DNA from: Antarctobacter aquimaris
GTDB taxonomy: Bacteria > Pseudomonadota > Alphaproteobacteria > Rhodobacterales > Rhodobacteraceae
DNA length: 64,000 bases
Assembly: GCF_900184945.1 (NCBI RefSeq)
Contig: NZ_FXYF01000003.1
Span: 372,001 to 436,000, forward strand
Reading direction: 5' to 3'
Every line of letters starts with the position of its first letter. The stretch's first letter is position 1. Position numbers and translations under genes: made by a program. The notes beneath the pieces were generated by a model. It was not told where the DNA came from. It saw nothing but the letters and a program-made list of their open reading frames with translations, and did no database searches. Below, in pieces: positions 8,309 to 17,740 of the stretch.

Positions 8309-9061
8309 TCAGCGCGCCGGTTCGGTCACCGCCACGATCGGCCCCATGCGGCGGCCAAGGTCGGCCCGCCCGATCTGTGGCGCATAGAGCCGCGAGATGT
8401 TGCCATCCAGGAACAGCGCATTGGGCAGCTTCAGCACGTCGCGGAAGAAGCGGCCGAATTCGTGAAAGGTGACGATGTCCTGCGAGATGACAAAGACCGC
8501 GCGCCGCCCGTCGGCCGAGGTGCCGACCCCGTTGCGCACGTAGCGCGAGGTGCTGTCAGGCAGGAAACGCGGGTGCAGCGCGCCGTCGATCACCAGCATC
8601 GGACCCGACTGCGTGGCATGGCGGCACTGCGGCGGGCTGGACAGGTAGGCGCGCGTCTCGACCACCCGCGCCCAGCCGTCACCGATGCAGAAGATGCCGT
8701 TGGGCAGCAGCCCGAAGTTGCCGCGCGACGGGCCGGAGAGCACGCGCATCTCCTCGCGCCCGTCCTCGAGGTAGTAGCCCACGGGGGCGCGGTCCTGGTG
8801 GTACATGCCGGCGTTCATGGCAAAGACCAGCTGCCGGCCCTGCGCGTCCAGCGCCGATTTCAGCGTGGTGAACTGGCCATAGGGGGTGCCGTCCGCGTCG
8901 GCGCGGAACAGGCGCAGGTCCTCTATCGCGGCGTCGACCTCGCAGAGGGTGTAGGATTTGCCTTCAAAGCTGGTGTCGCGGCAGCTGACCGCGCGGGCCT
9001 CCTGCGCCGGACCGGCGATGGCCGCGAGCGCGACGGCAAGGAGGGCAGCGAGACGGCGCAT
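8309..9061 (-). CDS. Secreted phosphodiester glycosidase-like protein (DUF2233/NAGPA fold)
   Basis: The ATG at 9061 gives 250 residues with a clear signal peptide (RRLAALLAVALAAIAGPAQEARA). The mature part has 'LVFAMNAGMYHQDRAPVGYYL' (positions about 80-100), 'NFGLLPNGIFC', 'ATQSGPMLVIDGALHP' and 'ALFLDGNISRLYAP', the order typical of DUF2233 proteins related to NAGPA, the uncovering enzyme that cleaves GlcNAc from phosphodiester-linked sugars. The bacterial substrate is unknown; a periplasmic glycan or cell-wall phosphodiester is possible. It starts four bases after the rbfA stop, so the two are probably co-transcribed, although no functional link is obvious. Cysteines near C26, C38, C125 and C145 may form disulfides. 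Confidence 0.8.
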   Translation of the reverse strand: MRRLAALLAVALAAIAGPAQEARAVSCRDTSFEGKSYTLCEVDAAIEDLRLFRADADGTPYGQFTTLKSALDAQGRQLVFAMNAGMYHQDRAPVGYYLEDGREEMRVLSGPSRGNFGLLPNGIFCIGDGWARVVETRAYLSSPPQCRHATQSGPMLVIDGALHPRFLPDSTSRYVRNGVGTSADGRRAVFVISQDIVTFHEFGRFFRDVLKLPNALFLDGNISRLYAPQIGRADLGRRMGPIVAVTEPAR

Positions 9062-9065
9062 CGGC

Positions 9066-9461
9066 TCAGTCTTCGATATCGCGGCGCACCGCCTCGTCGG
9101 CGAACAGGCGGCGGGTCTCGTCGAGGTTGTCAAAGGTCTGGTCCAGCCGGAACCGCAGCTCGGGCGCGTATTTCAGCGTGAGGCCCTGCGACACGGCGCG
9201 GCGCAGCTCGCCCTTGTTGCGGTCGAGCAGGGCGAACATGTCGTCCGCATGCTGTCCGCCCAGCGGCACGACGTAGGCCGTGGCGATCTTGAGATCGGGC
9301 GAAACCCGCACCTCGCCCACCGTGATCGAGAGGCGGTTGAGTTCGGGGTCGTGGATGTCGCCGCGCTGGAGCACCTCGGAGAGGGTGCGCCGTATCAGCT
9401 CGGCCACCCGGAGCTGGCGTTGGCTGGGGCCGGAGCCCTCCTGGAATCTGTTGCGTGCCAT
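9066..9461 (-). CDS. rbfA: 30S ribosome-binding factor A
   Basis: This 131-residue KH-like protein binds the pre-30S subunit and helps mature the 5' end of 16S rRNA, and is needed for growth in the cold. The start [19 protein letters not shown] and the segments '[14 protein letters not shown]', '[19 protein letters not shown]' and '[16 protein letters not shown]' are typical. The ATG at 9461 replaces a longer open frame whose N-terminus looks non-coding. It diverges from dapB across 113 bases that should hold both promoters. Confidence 0.95.
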   Translation of the reverse strand: MARNRFQEGSGPSQRQLRVAELIRRTLSEVLQRGDIHDPELNRLSITVGEVRVSPDLKIATAYVVPLGGQHADDMFALLDRNKGELRRAVSQGLTLKYAPELRFRLDQTFDNLDETRRLFADEAVRRDIED

Positions 9462-9574
9462 GGAACCAGACTTAAGCCCGCCGCAGCACTTTGCCAAGCG
9501 CTGCGGAAGGGCGTGCAATCCCTTGTGAAGGGCGGTAACAGGTGCCGGAGTTTTGAGCCAAGGGAGCGGGGACC

Positions 9575-10384
9575 ATGGAGGATTATGGCGTAGTCGTCAC
9601 GGGCGTGTCGGGCCGGATGGGCCAGATGCTGGTGCAGCAGGTGGCGGCGCACGACAAACTCCACCTCTGCGGCGCGCTGGAGCGGGCCGGCCATCCCTGG
9701 ATCGGCCAGGACCTGGGCCTGGCGATGGGCGGTGCGGCGCTGGGCGTCATGGTGTCGGACGACCCGCTGGACAGCTTTGCCCGCGCCCATGCGGTGATCG
9801 ACTTTACCGCGCCGGCGGCCACGGTGGCCTTTGCCGAGCTGGCAGCGCAGGCGCGGCTGGTCCACGTGATCGGCACCACCGGGCTGTCTGACGACGACCT
9901 GCACAAGATCGCCCTGGCGGCGCGGCATTCGATCGTCGTGCGGGCCGGCAACATGAGCCTGGGCGTGAACCTGCTGACCCAGGTGACAAAGCGGGTGGCG
10001 GCGGCGCTGGACGCCGACTGGGACATCGAGATCGTCGAGGCGCATCACAACCGCAAGGTCGATGCGCCCTCGGGCACCGCGCTGATGCTGGGCGAGGCGG
10101 CGGCCGAGGGCCGTGGCGTGGCGCTGTCCGATGTGGCCGACCGTGGCCGCGACGGCATGACCGGCGCACGCAAGCGCGGCGACATCGGCTTTCACGCCAT
10201 CCGCGGCGGCGACGTCGTGGGTGAGCACGAGGTGATCTTTGCGACCCAGGGCGAACGGATCGTGCTGAAACACATCGCCTCGGACCGGGCGCTGTTTGCC
10301 CGCGGCGCCCTGCGCGCGGCGGTCTGGGGGCAGGGCAAGGATCCGGGCGAATACGACATGCTGGACGTGCTGGGCCTGAAGTAA
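9575..10384 (+). CDS. dapB: 4-hydroxy-tetrahydrodipicolinate reductase
   Basis: DapB uses NAD(P)H to reduce the DapA product on the way to diaminopimelate and lysine. The 269-residue protein has the N-terminal nucleotide-binding segment '[16 protein letters not shown]' and the active-site stretch '[20 protein letters not shown]' (about residues 152-171), with the catalytic His-His and Lys. Further on, '[18 protein letters not shown]' is the usual substrate-binding loop. An AGCGGGGA site precedes the ATG. It sits away from dapA (20451-21326) and faces a DUF1674 gene. Confidence 0.96.
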   Translation: MEDYGVVVTGVSGRMGQMLVQQVAAHDKLHLCGALERAGHPWIGQDLGLAMGGAALGVMVSDDPLDSFARAHAVIDFTAPAATVAFAELAAQARLVHVIGTTGLSDDDLHKIALAARHSIVVRAGNMSLGVNLLTQVTKRVAAALDADWDIEIVEAHHNRKVDAPSGTALMLGEAAAEGRGVALSDVADRGRDGMTGARKRGDIGFHAIRGGDVVGEHEVIFATQGERIVLKHIASDRALFARGALRAAVWGQGKDPGEYDMLDVLGLK

Positions 10385-10385
10385 C

Positions 10386-10458
10386 CCCGCGCCCGCGCGC
10401 CGCCCGGAGCGCGCCCCACCCGCCCACCCGCGCGCTCCGCTCGACGCGCGGGCGCGGG
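10386..10458. repeat. Second inverted repeat with G-quadruplex motif at a convergent gene end
   Basis: CCCGCGCCCGCGCG (10386-10399) pairs perfectly with CGCGCGGGCGCGGG (10445-10458). An inner stem GGAGCGCG (10406-10413) / CGCGCTCC (10431-10438) brings the loop CCCCACCCGCCCACCC (10414-10429) to the tip. The minus strand of that loop is GGGTGGGCGGGTGGGG. The architecture matches 3635-3709, and the element begins two bases after the dapB stop codon. Confidence 0.7.
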
Positions 10459-10463
10459 TTTGG

Positions 10464-10525
10464 CTTCTTTGGTTTTCCAAGTACCTCGGGGGAGTCGCCG
10501 CAGGCGACGGGGGCAGAGCCCCCGT
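10464..10525 (-). repeat. Dispersed gene-end element, copy 1
   Basis: Read on the minus strand: hairpin ACGGGGGC-TCT-GCCCCCGT (10507-10525), hairpin GTCGCC-TGC-GGCGAC (10494-10508), then CTCCCCCGAGGTACTT and a tail ending in AAAGAAG. It lies past the 3' end of the DUF1674 gene. On the plus strand the first hairpin is followed by CTTTT and could also terminate dapB transcripts. Confidence 0.7.
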
Positions 10526-10553
10526 CTTTTCCACCGGAGAGCCCAAGCCCCGC

Positions 10554-10745
10554 TCAGAAGTCGATGGCGAGGCCCTTTTTCTCCCAGTCGCCATAGCGCA
10601 CCGGCTCGGGCCCGTCGCGGCCGCCCAGCTCCCGTGGTGGCGGGTTGGCCTTTGCCTCGGCCTCGGCCCGGGCGCGGCGCTCTTCTGCCTCGGCCAGCGC
10701 GCGTTGCGCGGCGGGGGGCAGGTCCTGTCTGGGGTCTTCGGACAT
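10554..10745 (-). CDS. DUF1674 domain protein (SDHAF4-like)
   Basis: A 63-residue protein: charged helical N-terminus (ALAEAEERRARAEAEAK), then 'PPPRELGGRDGPEPVRYGDW' and the terminus EKKGLAIDF. The C-terminal 'GPEPxRYGDWExKGxxxDF' block defines DUF1674, related to the mitochondrial succinate dehydrogenase assembly factor 4, which binds flavinylated SdhA. A role in succinate dehydrogenase assembly is therefore likely but unproven in bacteria. The ATG at 10745 is followed by codons consistent with the genome. It is easily missed, because it sits opposite long spurious frames. Confidence 0.9.
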   Translation of the reverse strand: MSEDPRQDLPPAAQRALAEAEERRARAEAEAKANPPPRELGGRDGPEPVRYGDWEKKGLAIDF

Positions 10746-10809
10746 CGGTCTTTCCTCGTCTGGTCCCCCCTGATATACGCCCGTCGGTTCGGGGGACAAG
10801 CCTGCCCGC

Positions 10810-10851
10810 CGCCGCAGACCCGCCCAGACTCGCCGCAGACCCGCCCAGACT
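10810..10851 (+). repeat. Two tandem copies of a 21-bp repeat ahead of rsmB
   Basis: The 21-base unit CGCCGCAGACCCGCCCAGACT occurs twice without interruption (10810-10830 and 10831-10851), ending four bases before the rsmB ribosome-binding site. It may be simple slippage in the leader, or it may affect the rsmB 5' untranslated region. No known motif was recognised. Confidence 0.8.
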
Positions 10852-10865
10852 CGCAAGGAGCCCCC

Positions 10866-12113
10866 ATGCCCGCAGCCCCCAGCCCCGCCCGCCTGGCCGC
10901 CGTCGACCTTCTGGACCAGGTGCTGGAGCAGGGCGGCCCCCTGTCCGAGACGGACCGGCTGGACCGGCTCGACCCCGCCGACCGGGCGGCGGCGCAGCGG
11001 CTGGCGGTGATGACCCTGCGCGGCATGGAGCGCGCCGACAGGCTGCTGAAACCGCACCTGCGCAAGGCGCCGCCGCTGCGGGTGATGAACATCCTGCGGC
11101 TGGGCACGGCCGAGCTTTGCGCCGGCGGCGCGGCGCATGGCGTGGTCAGCGACTGTGTCGAGATCGCCGCCCAGGGCAAGTGGACGGCCAGCGCCAAGGG
11201 GCTGGTCAACGCCGTGCTGCGCAAGGTGGCCGCCGACGGCCCCGCCGCCTGGGGCAAGCAGCGGTTCCCGCGTCTGCCCCGCTGGCTGCGCGACCCGCTG
11301 GTCGAGGCCTGGGGGCCGCAGGCTGTCGCCAACATGGAGCGGGTGCATTTCGAAGGCGCGCCGCTGGACCTGACGCCGAAACCGGGCGCGGACCTGTCGG
11401 CGCTGGGCGGCGAGTTGCTGCCCACCGGCTCGGTGCGACTGCGCGATGCGGGGCAGATCAGCGCGCTGCCCGGCTACGCGGAGGGCGACTGGTGGGTGCA
11501 GGACGCCGCCGCTGCCCTTCCGGTCAAGCTGCTGGGGGACGTCACCGGCCTGTCGGTGCTGGACCTCTGCGCCGCGCCCGGCGGCAAGACGCTGCAACTG
11601 GCCGCTGCCGGGGCGCAGGTGACCGCGCTCGACCTGTCGCAGGCGCGGCTGGAGCGGGTGTCCGAGAACCTCGCCCGCACGCGCCTGAGCGCCACCCTGG
11701 TGGCGGGTGACGCGATGGAGCACGAGGGCCAGTATGACGCCGTTCTGCTGGACGCGCCCTGTTCGGCCACCGGAACCATCCGCCGCCACCCCGACCTGCC
11801 GCACGCCCACCAGGGCGAACGCATCACCGAGCTGATCGGCCTGCAGGAGGCGCTGTTCGACAAGGCGCTGAGCCTGCTGAAGCCGGGCGGCAAGCTGGTC
11901 TATGCCACCTGTTCGTTGATCCCGGACGAGGGCGAATGCCAGGTCGACGAGGCGCTGGCGCGCCACCCGGACCTGCGCGTGCTGCCGCTGGACGCGCCCT
12001 GGATCGAGGACAAGTGGCGGTCAGACGAGGGCGGGCTGCGCCTCAGGCCCGATTTCTGGGCCGAAAAGGGCGGCATGGACGGCTTCTACATGGCGCTGCT
12101 GTCGAAGGGGTAA
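10866..12113 (+). CDS. rsmB: 16S rRNA (cytosine-967 C5)-methyltransferase, RsmB/NOP family
   Basis: The 415-residue protein has an N-terminal NusB-like RNA-binding domain (residues about 1-130, 'DRAAAQRLAVMTLRGMERAD') and a C-terminal SAM-dependent methyltransferase. Motif I is 'LDLCAAPGGKTLQLA' near residue 235, motif IV 'LLDAPCSATGTIRRHPDLP' near 295 with one catalytic cysteine, and motif VI 'YATCSLIPDEGE' near 345 with the other. This two-cysteine arrangement is diagnostic of RsmB/Nop2 m5C methylases. The ATG at 10866 has AAGGAG at 10855-10860; the longer upstream frame runs through the 21-bp repeats and is not credible. Confidence 0.94.
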   Translation: MPAAPSPARLAAVDLLDQVLEQGGPLSETDRLDRLDPADRAAAQRLAVMTLRGMERADRLLKPHLRKAPPLRVMNILRLGTAELCAGGAAHGVVSDCVEIAAQGKWTASAKGLVNAVLRKVAADGPAAWGKQRFPRLPRWLRDPLVEAWGPQAVANMERVHFEGAPLDLTPKPGADLSALGGELLPTGSVRLRDAGQISALPGYAEGDWWVQDAAAALPVKLLGDVTGLSVLDLCAAPGGKTLQLAAAGAQVTALDLSQARLERVSENLARTRLSATLVAGDAMEHEGQYDAVLLDAPCSATGTIRRHPDLPHAHQGERITELIGLQEALFDKALSLLKPGGKLVYATCSLIPDEGECQVDEALARHPDLRVLPLDAPWIEDKWRSDEGGLRLRPDFWAEKGGMDGFYMALLSKG

Positions 12114-12195
12114 CTCCTTGATGACTTGCCCGGGTTTCGCGGCTATCCTGCCGGCAACAAGCCCGGAACGGGCGACCTGAGGCAGTCGAAGAGCA

Positions 12196-13950
12196 ATGGA
12201 GATGTCCACGGCCAGGAACTGGCGGACCGCGCACGCGCGGATGATGAACCGCATGCAGGCGCGCATGGCGGCCCGCACGCGGCCGGCCGAAGGATTCGTC
12301 TCGCAGCCTGAGCCGCGCACCGTGGGGTTTTTCGCCCGTGGGCGGCAGATGATCGCCGGGAACCTGATGTTCGCCGGTCACCTGGTCGAGGCCGAGGGCC
12401 GCCTGCTCTGGGCGATTGAGCCGCCCGACGGCAGTTTCGCCGAGGAAACCCACGGCTTTGGCTGGCTCGACGACCTGGCCGCCGTGGGCGACATGAAGGC
12501 GCGCGCGCTGGCGCAGGACTGGCTCTGGGACTGGATCGCCCGCTATGGCAAGGGGCGCGGCCCCGGCTGGACGCCGGAACTGACCGGCCGCCGGGTGATC
12601 CGCTGGATCCATCACGCGCTGTTCCTGCTGCGCGGCCGCGGCGCCGAGGACAGCGAGAAATTCTATGCCGCGCTGGCGGCGCAGACCCGCTTTCTGGCGC
12701 GCCGCGCCCATGTCGCCGCCCCCGGCCTGCCGCGCTTCGAGGCGATGACCGGACTGCTCTATGCCGGGCTGTCGTTGCAGGGGATGGAGGCGCATATCGC
12801 CCCCGCGCGCGAGGCGCTGGGCGCGGATTGCGCGAAACAGGTGGACGCGCAGGGCGGCATCGCCACCCGCAACCCCGAGGAATTGCTGGAGGTCTTTACC
12901 CTGCTGACCTGGGCGCAGCAGGCGCTGGTCGAGGCCGACCTGGAGCCCGAGCCGGACCACCTGACCGCCATCGCCCGCATCGCCCCCACCCTGCGCACCC
13001 TGCGCCATGCGGACGGCGGGCTGGCGCGGTTCCATGGCGGCGGGCGGGGTCTGGAAGGGCGGCTGGACCGGGCGCTGGCGGCCTCGGGCAACAAGAAGCG
13101 GCAGGCGGACGGGCTGGCGATGGGCTTTGCCCGGCTGTCGGCCCTGCGCTCCTCGATCATCGTCGACGCCGCCCCGCCGCCCGCGGGCGCGGCCTCGGCC
13201 CATGCCCATGCCTCGACGCTTGCGTTCGAGCTGACCTCGGGGCGGCGGCCGCTGATCGTCAACTGCGGCTCGGGCGGCGGCTTTGGCGAACAGTGGCGGC
13301 GCGCGGGGCGGGCCACGCCGTCGCATTCCACGCTGTGCCTGCAAGGCTATTCCTCGGCCCGGCTGGGCCAGCCGCGCTGGATCGGCGACGCGCGCCGCGA
13401 GCTGCTGGAGGACGCGCCGCGCCACGTGCCGATCCAGATGAGCCACCTGCCCGAGAGCTTGCGCTTTGAAGGCGGGCACGATGGCTATGTGACGGTGCAG
13501 GGACTGACCCATGCCCGCAGCCTGGAGCTGTCGCTGGACGGGCGCACGCTGAAGGGCGAGGATTACCTTGTCGCGCTGGACGGGCCGTCGAAGAAACGCT
13601 TTGACCGGGCGATGGACGCGCTCAGGCTGGCGGGGCTGCCCTACGAGGTGCGGTTTCACCTGCACCCCGACGTGGACGTCGCCCTGGACATGGGCGGCAC
13701 GGCGGTGTCGATGGCGCTGCGGTCCGGCGAAATCTGGGTGTTCCGTTATGACGGGGCGGTGGAAATGACGCTGGAACCCTCGGTCTACCTGGAAAAGGGG
13801 CGGCTTCAGCCACGTGCGACGAAGCAGGTCGTTTTATCCGGCCGCGCGATGCAGTATGCGACGCGCGTCCGCTGGTCGCTGGCCAAGGCGCAGGAGACCG
13901 CATTCGCGATCCGCGACCTGACCCGTGACGAGGCGGACATGACCGTCTGA
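12196..13950 (+). CDS. Heparinase II/III-like protein
   Basis: A 584-residue protein with the heparinase II/III C-terminal fold: an alpha-helical first half ('WLWDWIARYGKGRGPGWTPELTGRR' in part, 'RWIHHALFLLRG') and a beta-sandwich second half beginning about residue 335 ('HAHASTLAFELTSGRRPLIVNCGSG'). Alphaproteobacterial members next to purH and rsmB are common and are usually called heparinase without biochemical proof. An acidic-polysaccharide lyase or a role with cell-surface glycans is possible. No signal peptide is evident, which argues against a simple secreted lyase. Start could be ATG 12196 or ATG 12202; it ends 37 bases before purH and is likely co-transcribed. Confidence 0.8.
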   Translation: MEMSTARNWRTAHARMMNRMQARMAARTRPAEGFVSQPEPRTVGFFARGRQMIAGNLMFAGHLVEAEGRLLWAIEPPDGSFAEETHGFGWLDDLAAVGDMKARALAQDWLWDWIARYGKGRGPGWTPELTGRRVIRWIHHALFLLRGRGAEDSEKFYAALAAQTRFLARRAHVAAPGLPRFEAMTGLLYAGLSLQGMEAHIAPAREALGADCAKQVDAQGGIATRNPEELLEVFTLLTWAQQALVEADLEPEPDHLTAIARIAPTLRTLRHADGGLARFHGGGRGLEGRLDRALAASGNKKRQADGLAMGFARLSALRSSIIVDAAPPPAGAASAHAHASTLAFELTSGRRPLIVNCGSGGGFGEQWRRAGRATPSHSTLCLQGYSSARLGQPRWIGDARRELLEDAPRHVPIQMSHLPESLRFEGGHDGYVTVQGLTHARSLELSLDGRTLKGEDYLVALDGPSKKRFDRAMDALRLAGLPYEVRFHLHPDVDVALDMGGTAVSMALRSGEIWVFRYDGAVEMTLEPSVYLEKGRLQPRATKQVVLSGRAMQYATRVRWSLAKAQETAFAIRDLTRDEADMTV

Positions 13951-13987
13951 GCGGTCATCGTCCAGATAACGTCCGAGGGAATCACCG

Positions 13988-15577
13988 ATGTCCGACCTGC
14001 AACCCGTGCGCCGCGCGCTCCTTTCCGTTTCCGACAAGACCGGCCTGATCGCCATGGCAGGCGCGCTGGCGGCGCGCGGGGTCGAACTGCTGTCGACCGG
14101 CGGCTCGGCCAAGGCGCTGCGCGAGGCGGGGCTGGCGGTGCGCGACGTGGCGGATGTGACGGGATTCCCCGAGATGATGGATGGCCGGGTCAAGACGCTG
14201 CACCCCGCGGTGCACGGCGGCCTTCTGGCGCTGCGCGACGATGCGGCCCATGTCGCGGCGATGGAAACCCACGGCATCGCGCCGATCGACCTGCTGGTGG
14301 TCAACCTCTACCCCTTCGAGGCGGCGCTGGCGCGCGGCGCGGGTTATGACGAGATGATCGAGAACATCGACATCGGCGGCCCGGCGATGATCCGCGCGGC
14401 GGCCAAGAACCACGCCTTTGTCACCACGCTGGTCGATGTCGAGGACTACGGCGCGCTGCTGGCCGAGCTGGAGGCGCACGACGGCCAGACCACGATGGCC
14501 TTTCGCCAGCGGCAGGCGCAGATCGCCTATGCCCGCACAGGGGCCTATGATGCCGCCGTCAGCACCTGGATGGCCAGCGCCATCGGTGAGACGACCCCGC
14601 GCCGCCGGGTCTTTGCCGGGACGCTGGCGCAGGGCCTGCGCTACGGCGAGAACCCGCACCAGGCGGCGGCGTTCTACGTCGATGGCTCCAACCGCGCCGG
14701 GGTGGCCGTGGCCGAGCAGTTGCAGGGCAAGGAACTGAGCTACAACAACATCAACGACACCGATGCCGCCTATGAACTGGTGTCGGAATTCCTGCCCGCC
14801 GACGGGCCGGCCTGCGCGATCATCAAGCACGCCAACCCCAGCGGCGTGGCGCGCGGCGCGACCCTGCTGGAGGCCTACCAGAAGGCCTATGACTGCGACC
14901 GCACCTCGGCCTTTGGCGGGATCGTGGCGCTGAATGGCGAGTTGGACGGCGCGACGGCGCAGGCGATCTGCGAGATCTTCACCGAGGTGGTCATCGCCCC
15001 GGCGATCTCGGCCGAGGCGCGCGAGATCTTTGCCGGCAAGAAGAACCTGCGCCTGCTGCTGACCCCCGGCCTGCCCGATCCGGCGCAGGCGGGGCTGGCC
15101 TGGCGGCAGGTGTCGGGCGGGCTGCTGGTGCAGGACCGCGACAACGGCGCGCGGGCGCTGTCGGACCTCAAGGTGGTCACGAAGAAGGCCCCGACCGAAG
15201 CGCAGATGGCCGACCTGCTGTTTGCCTGGAAGGTGGCCAAGCATGTGAAATCCAACGCCATCGTCTATGTCCGCGACCTGGCCACCGTGGGGGTCGGCGC
15301 GGGGCAGATGAGCCGGGTCGATTCCGCCCTGATCGCCGCGAAGAAGGCCGAGCGCATGGCCGAGGCGCTGGGCCTGCCTGCGCCGCTGACGCAAGGCTCT
15401 GCCGTGGCCTCGGATGCGTTCTTTCCCTTCCCGGACGGGCTGATGGAGGCGGCGGCGGCAGGAGCGAGCTGCGTCATCCAGCCGGGCGGGTCGATGCGCG
15501 ACGACGAGGTGATCGCCGCCGCGGACGAAGCCGGGCTGGCCATGGTGTTCACCGGGATGCGCCATTTCCGCCACTGA
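13988..15577 (+). CDS. purH: Bifunctional AICAR transformylase / IMP cyclohydrolase
   Basis: PurH performs the last two steps of IMP synthesis. The 529-residue length is normal. The N-terminal IMP cyclohydrolase part has '[12 protein letters not shown]', '[11 protein letters not shown]' and '[16 protein letters not shown]'. The C-terminal AICAR transformylase part has '[14 protein letters not shown]', '[16 protein letters not shown]' and '[13 protein letters not shown]', which hold the catalytic Lys-His pair, and '[11 protein letters not shown]'. It follows the heparinase-like gene closely, an arrangement seen in many Rhodobacterales. Confidence 0.97.
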   Translation: MSDLQPVRRALLSVSDKTGLIAMAGALAARGVELLSTGGSAKALREAGLAVRDVADVTGFPEMMDGRVKTLHPAVHGGLLALRDDAAHVAAMETHGIAPIDLLVVNLYPFEAALARGAGYDEMIENIDIGGPAMIRAAAKNHAFVTTLVDVEDYGALLAELEAHDGQTTMAFRQRQAQIAYARTGAYDAAVSTWMASAIGETTPRRRVFAGTLAQGLRYGENPHQAAAFYVDGSNRAGVAVAEQLQGKELSYNNINDTDAAYELVSEFLPADGPACAIIKHANPSGVARGATLLEAYQKAYDCDRTSAFGGIVALNGELDGATAQAICEIFTEVVIAPAISAEAREIFAGKKNLRLLLTPGLPDPAQAGLAWRQVSGGLLVQDRDNGARALSDLKVVTKKAPTEAQMADLLFAWKVAKHVKSNAIVYVRDLATVGVGAGQMSRVDSALIAAKKAERMAEALGLPAPLTQGSAVASDAFFPFPDGLMEAAAAGASCVIQPGGSMRDDEVIAAADEAGLAMVFTGMRHFRH

Positions 15578-15694
15578 GCGCGGGTGGGGCAGGACCGAAT
15601 GGGCGGGGGATATGACCCGGCCGCTGGCAGTCCATGATGAAACCGAGGGTCTGGCCGGCAATTGCCGGTCTGCCCGCTGTCCCGGAGCCCGTCG

Positions 15695-16318
15695 ATGACC
15701 GCTATTCAAGCCGCGAGCTTGTTGGTGCTGGTGCTCTACCTCGGTGCGTTCTTTGCCGGATCGGCCCTGGCCGCCCGGGCCGCGCAGCGGTCTGTCTGGT
15801 TGTTCGGAACCGCGCGCGGAAAGGATCGAATCGCGGCCGTGGGATTCCGGGCGAGCTTTGCCCTGGCGCTGGGTGGTCCGCTGCTCTGGATCGCCGCGCC
15901 TGCGGTTTCCGTCTTTGATCCGGTTTGGCAGAGAGGTCCCCACTGGCTGGCCATGGCCGGGCACATGCTGGCGGTTGCCGGAGCGATGCTGGCCTTTGCC
16001 TCGCAGATGGCCATGGGCGCATCGTGGCGCGTTGGCGTGCGACCCGATGCCGTTGGCGCGCTCGTGACCGGGGGCCTCTACACCGTGTCGCGCAATCCCA
16101 CCTTTCTGGGCCAAGCCGCCCTTCTGGCCGGTCTGGCGTTGGCCAATCCCAGCCTGCCGGGAATCGCGGCCTTGCTGCTTTTCCTGACCTCCGCCGAACT
16201 GCAAATCCGATCCGAAGAGGCCGTGCTGCGGGAAACCCACGGCGCGGCGTTCCAGACCTTCGCCTCACGGGTTCCGCGGTGGATCGGTTGGCCCCGGGAA
16301 ACCCCTCGGGATAGCTAG
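15695..16318 (+). CDS. Isoprenylcysteine carboxyl methyltransferase-family membrane protein
   Basis: The 207-residue protein has about five hydrophobic segments and the C-terminal signature '[21 protein letters not shown]' in shortened form (GLYxxxRNPxFxG, about residues 128-142), then '[19 protein letters not shown]', with the E-E-x-x-L-x-x-x-x-G typical of ICMT/PEMT-type integral methyltransferases. Bacterial members methylate unknown small or lipid substrates using SAM. I chose ATG 15695 because of GGAG at 15684-15687. The gene stands apart from purH by 117 bases and faces the M16 peptidase genes. Confidence 0.75.
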   Translation: MTAIQAASLLVLVLYLGAFFAGSALAARAAQRSVWLFGTARGKDRIAAVGFRASFALALGGPLLWIAAPAVSVFDPVWQRGPHWLAMAGHMLAVAGAMLAFASQMAMGASWRVGVRPDAVGALVTGGLYTVSRNPTFLGQAALLAGLALANPSLPGIAALLLFLTSAELQIRSEEAVLRETHGAAFQTFASRVPRWIGWPRETPRDS

Positions 16319-16375
16319 TGCCCGAGCGGACATCCGCGCTGCCGGCTCACCGACGCTCTCGGCTTTTAACGAAAG

Positions 16376-16398
16376 AGGCCGGGGACATGCCCCGGCCT
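16376..16398 (-). terminator. Terminator hairpin after the M16 peptidase genes
   Basis: AGGCCGGGG (16376-16384) and CCCCGGCCT (16390-16398) form a perfect 9-bp stem with a 5-base loop. On the minus strand the stem is followed by CTTTCGTTAAAAG, a weak T-rich tail. It lies 23 bases past the stop of the 16421-17740 gene; it could also stop the converging plus-strand gene. Confidence 0.65.
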
Positions 16399-16420
16399 AT
16401 GTCTTGTCCGATCCGGCGGC

Positions 16421-17740
16421 TTACTGGCCGACCGTGCTTTCCAGGCCGACCGGCTGGCCCACCACGACGAACACCAGCTCTTCCGGGCGCAGCAGATCGG
16501 CGGCCACGCGTTTCACGTCGTCCAGCGTGACCGCCTCGATCTGGGCGTTGCGGGTCTTGATGTAGTCGGGCGTCAGCCCGTCCATCTGCATCCCCACCAG
16601 GATCTGCGCAATCGGTCCGTTGCCGTCAAAGCGCAGCGGGTAGGCGCCGGTGAGGTAGGTCTTGGCGCGGTCCAGTTCCTGCGGCGTGGCGCCCTCGGTC
16701 GCCATCTTGGTCCATTCGTCGCGGATCACGGTGATCGCCTCGGCGATGCGGTCGTTGGCCGAGGCCACCCGGCCCAGCACCAGTTCCGCATTGTCGCGCG
16801 GCGAGAGGTAGGAATAGACGCCGTAGGTCAGCCCGCGCTTTTCGCGCACCTCGTTCATCAGCCGCGCCTCGAAGCCGCCGCCGCCGAAGATGGTGTTGAT
16901 CACGTAGGCGGCAAAGAAGTCGGGGTCGTCCCGCTTCATCCCCTTGTGGCCGAAGATCGCCACCGACTGCGGCGTGTCGAACGGCACCACGGTCACGCCG
17001 GCCTGTGTCTTGACGTCGAAGTACGCGGGCATCGGCGCGCCGGTCTCTGGCAGGTCCGACAGCAGCCGGTCCAGCAGCGTGCCAAGGTCCTCGGCGCTGA
17101 TGTCGCCGGCCGCCGCGACATAGACGCGGTCCTTGGCCAGCGCCGCCTTGTGCGCTGCGATCAGGTCATCGCGGGTCAGCGCGGTCACGCTTTCGGCGGT
17201 GCCGCTGTCGTTGGAGCCGTAGGGATGATCGCCGAAGATCGCCTTGTAAAAGGCGTCGCTGACGATCTCGTCCGGGTCGGTCGCGTCCGACAGGATGCCC
17301 GAGAGCACCTGCTTGCGCACCCGTTCGACCGCGTCGTCGTCAAAGCTGGGCGCCACCAGAGAGGCGCGCAGCAGGTCCACCGCGGCATCGCGCGTCTCGG
17401 ACAGGAACTTGGCCGAGATGCTCACCGAATCGTCGCCGGCATTGTAGCGGAACTCGGCCGCCAGTTCCTCGCGCGCCTGGGCAAAGGCGCGGGCGTCCAT
17501 GCCCTCGGCGCCTTCTTCCAGCAGGCCGACCATCAGGTTGGTCGCCCCCCGTTTGCCCGGCGCGTCCAGCGATGCGCCGCCGCGAAAGCGGATTTCCAGC
17601 GCCACAAAGGGAATCGACGGCTCCTCGACCAGCCAGGCCTTGATCCCGCCGGGGCTGGTGACTTCCTGGATGTTGATTTCGGCATGGGCGGCAAAGCCGG
17701 CGCAGACCAGGCCGAAGGCCAGAACGAAACGGCGGATCAT
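16421..17740 (-). CDS. M16-family peptidase-like protein, non-catalytic subunit
   Basis: The 439-residue product has a signal peptide (RRFVLAFGLVCAGFAAHA, cleaved before EIN) and the M16 double-domain fold: 'FRGGASLDAPGKRGATNLMVGLLEEGAEG' (read here in parts) replaces the zinc segment of active members, so HxxEH is absent. The later 'EKRGLTYGVYSYL' (R-x-x-x-GLxY) substrate-binding motif of the C-terminal domain is present near residue 315. Such proteins pair with a catalytic partner, like the two subunits of mitochondrial processing peptidase. The ATG overlaps the stop of the upstream catalytic gene by four bases, strongly suggesting a 1:1 complex in the periplasm. Confidence 0.88.
   Translation of the reverse strand: MIRRFVLAFGLVCAGFAAHAEINIQEVTSPGGIKAWLVEEPSIPFVALEIRFRGGASLDAPGKRGATNLMVGLLEEGAEGMDARAFAQAREELAAEFRYNAGDDSVSISAKFLSETRDAAVDLLRASLVAPSFDDDAVERVRKQVLSGILSDATDPDEIVSDAFYKAIFGDHPYGSNDSGTAESVTALTRDDLIAAHKAALAKDRVYVAAAGDISAEDLGTLLDRLLSDLPETGAPMPAYFDVKTQAGVTVVPFDTPQSVAIFGHKGMKRDDPDFFAAYVINTIFGGGGFEARLMNEVREKRGLTYGVYSYLSPRDNAELVLGRVASANDRIAEAITVIRDEWTKMATEGATPQELDRAKTYLTGAYPLRFDGNGPIAQILVGMQMDGLTPDYIKTRNAQIEAVTLDDVKRVAADLLRPEELVFVVVGQPVGLESTVGQ

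Noticed and set aside
6815-9181. A 788-codon plus-strand open frame opposite the cysQ/pmbA/DUF2233 genes
   Set aside because: It is antisense to three well-supported genes, rich in Gly/Arg/Ala/His and without any domain. Such shadows are expected at this GC content; similar long frames at 297-1973, 9395-11425, 13982-16240 and 40891-43242 were dropped for the same reason.
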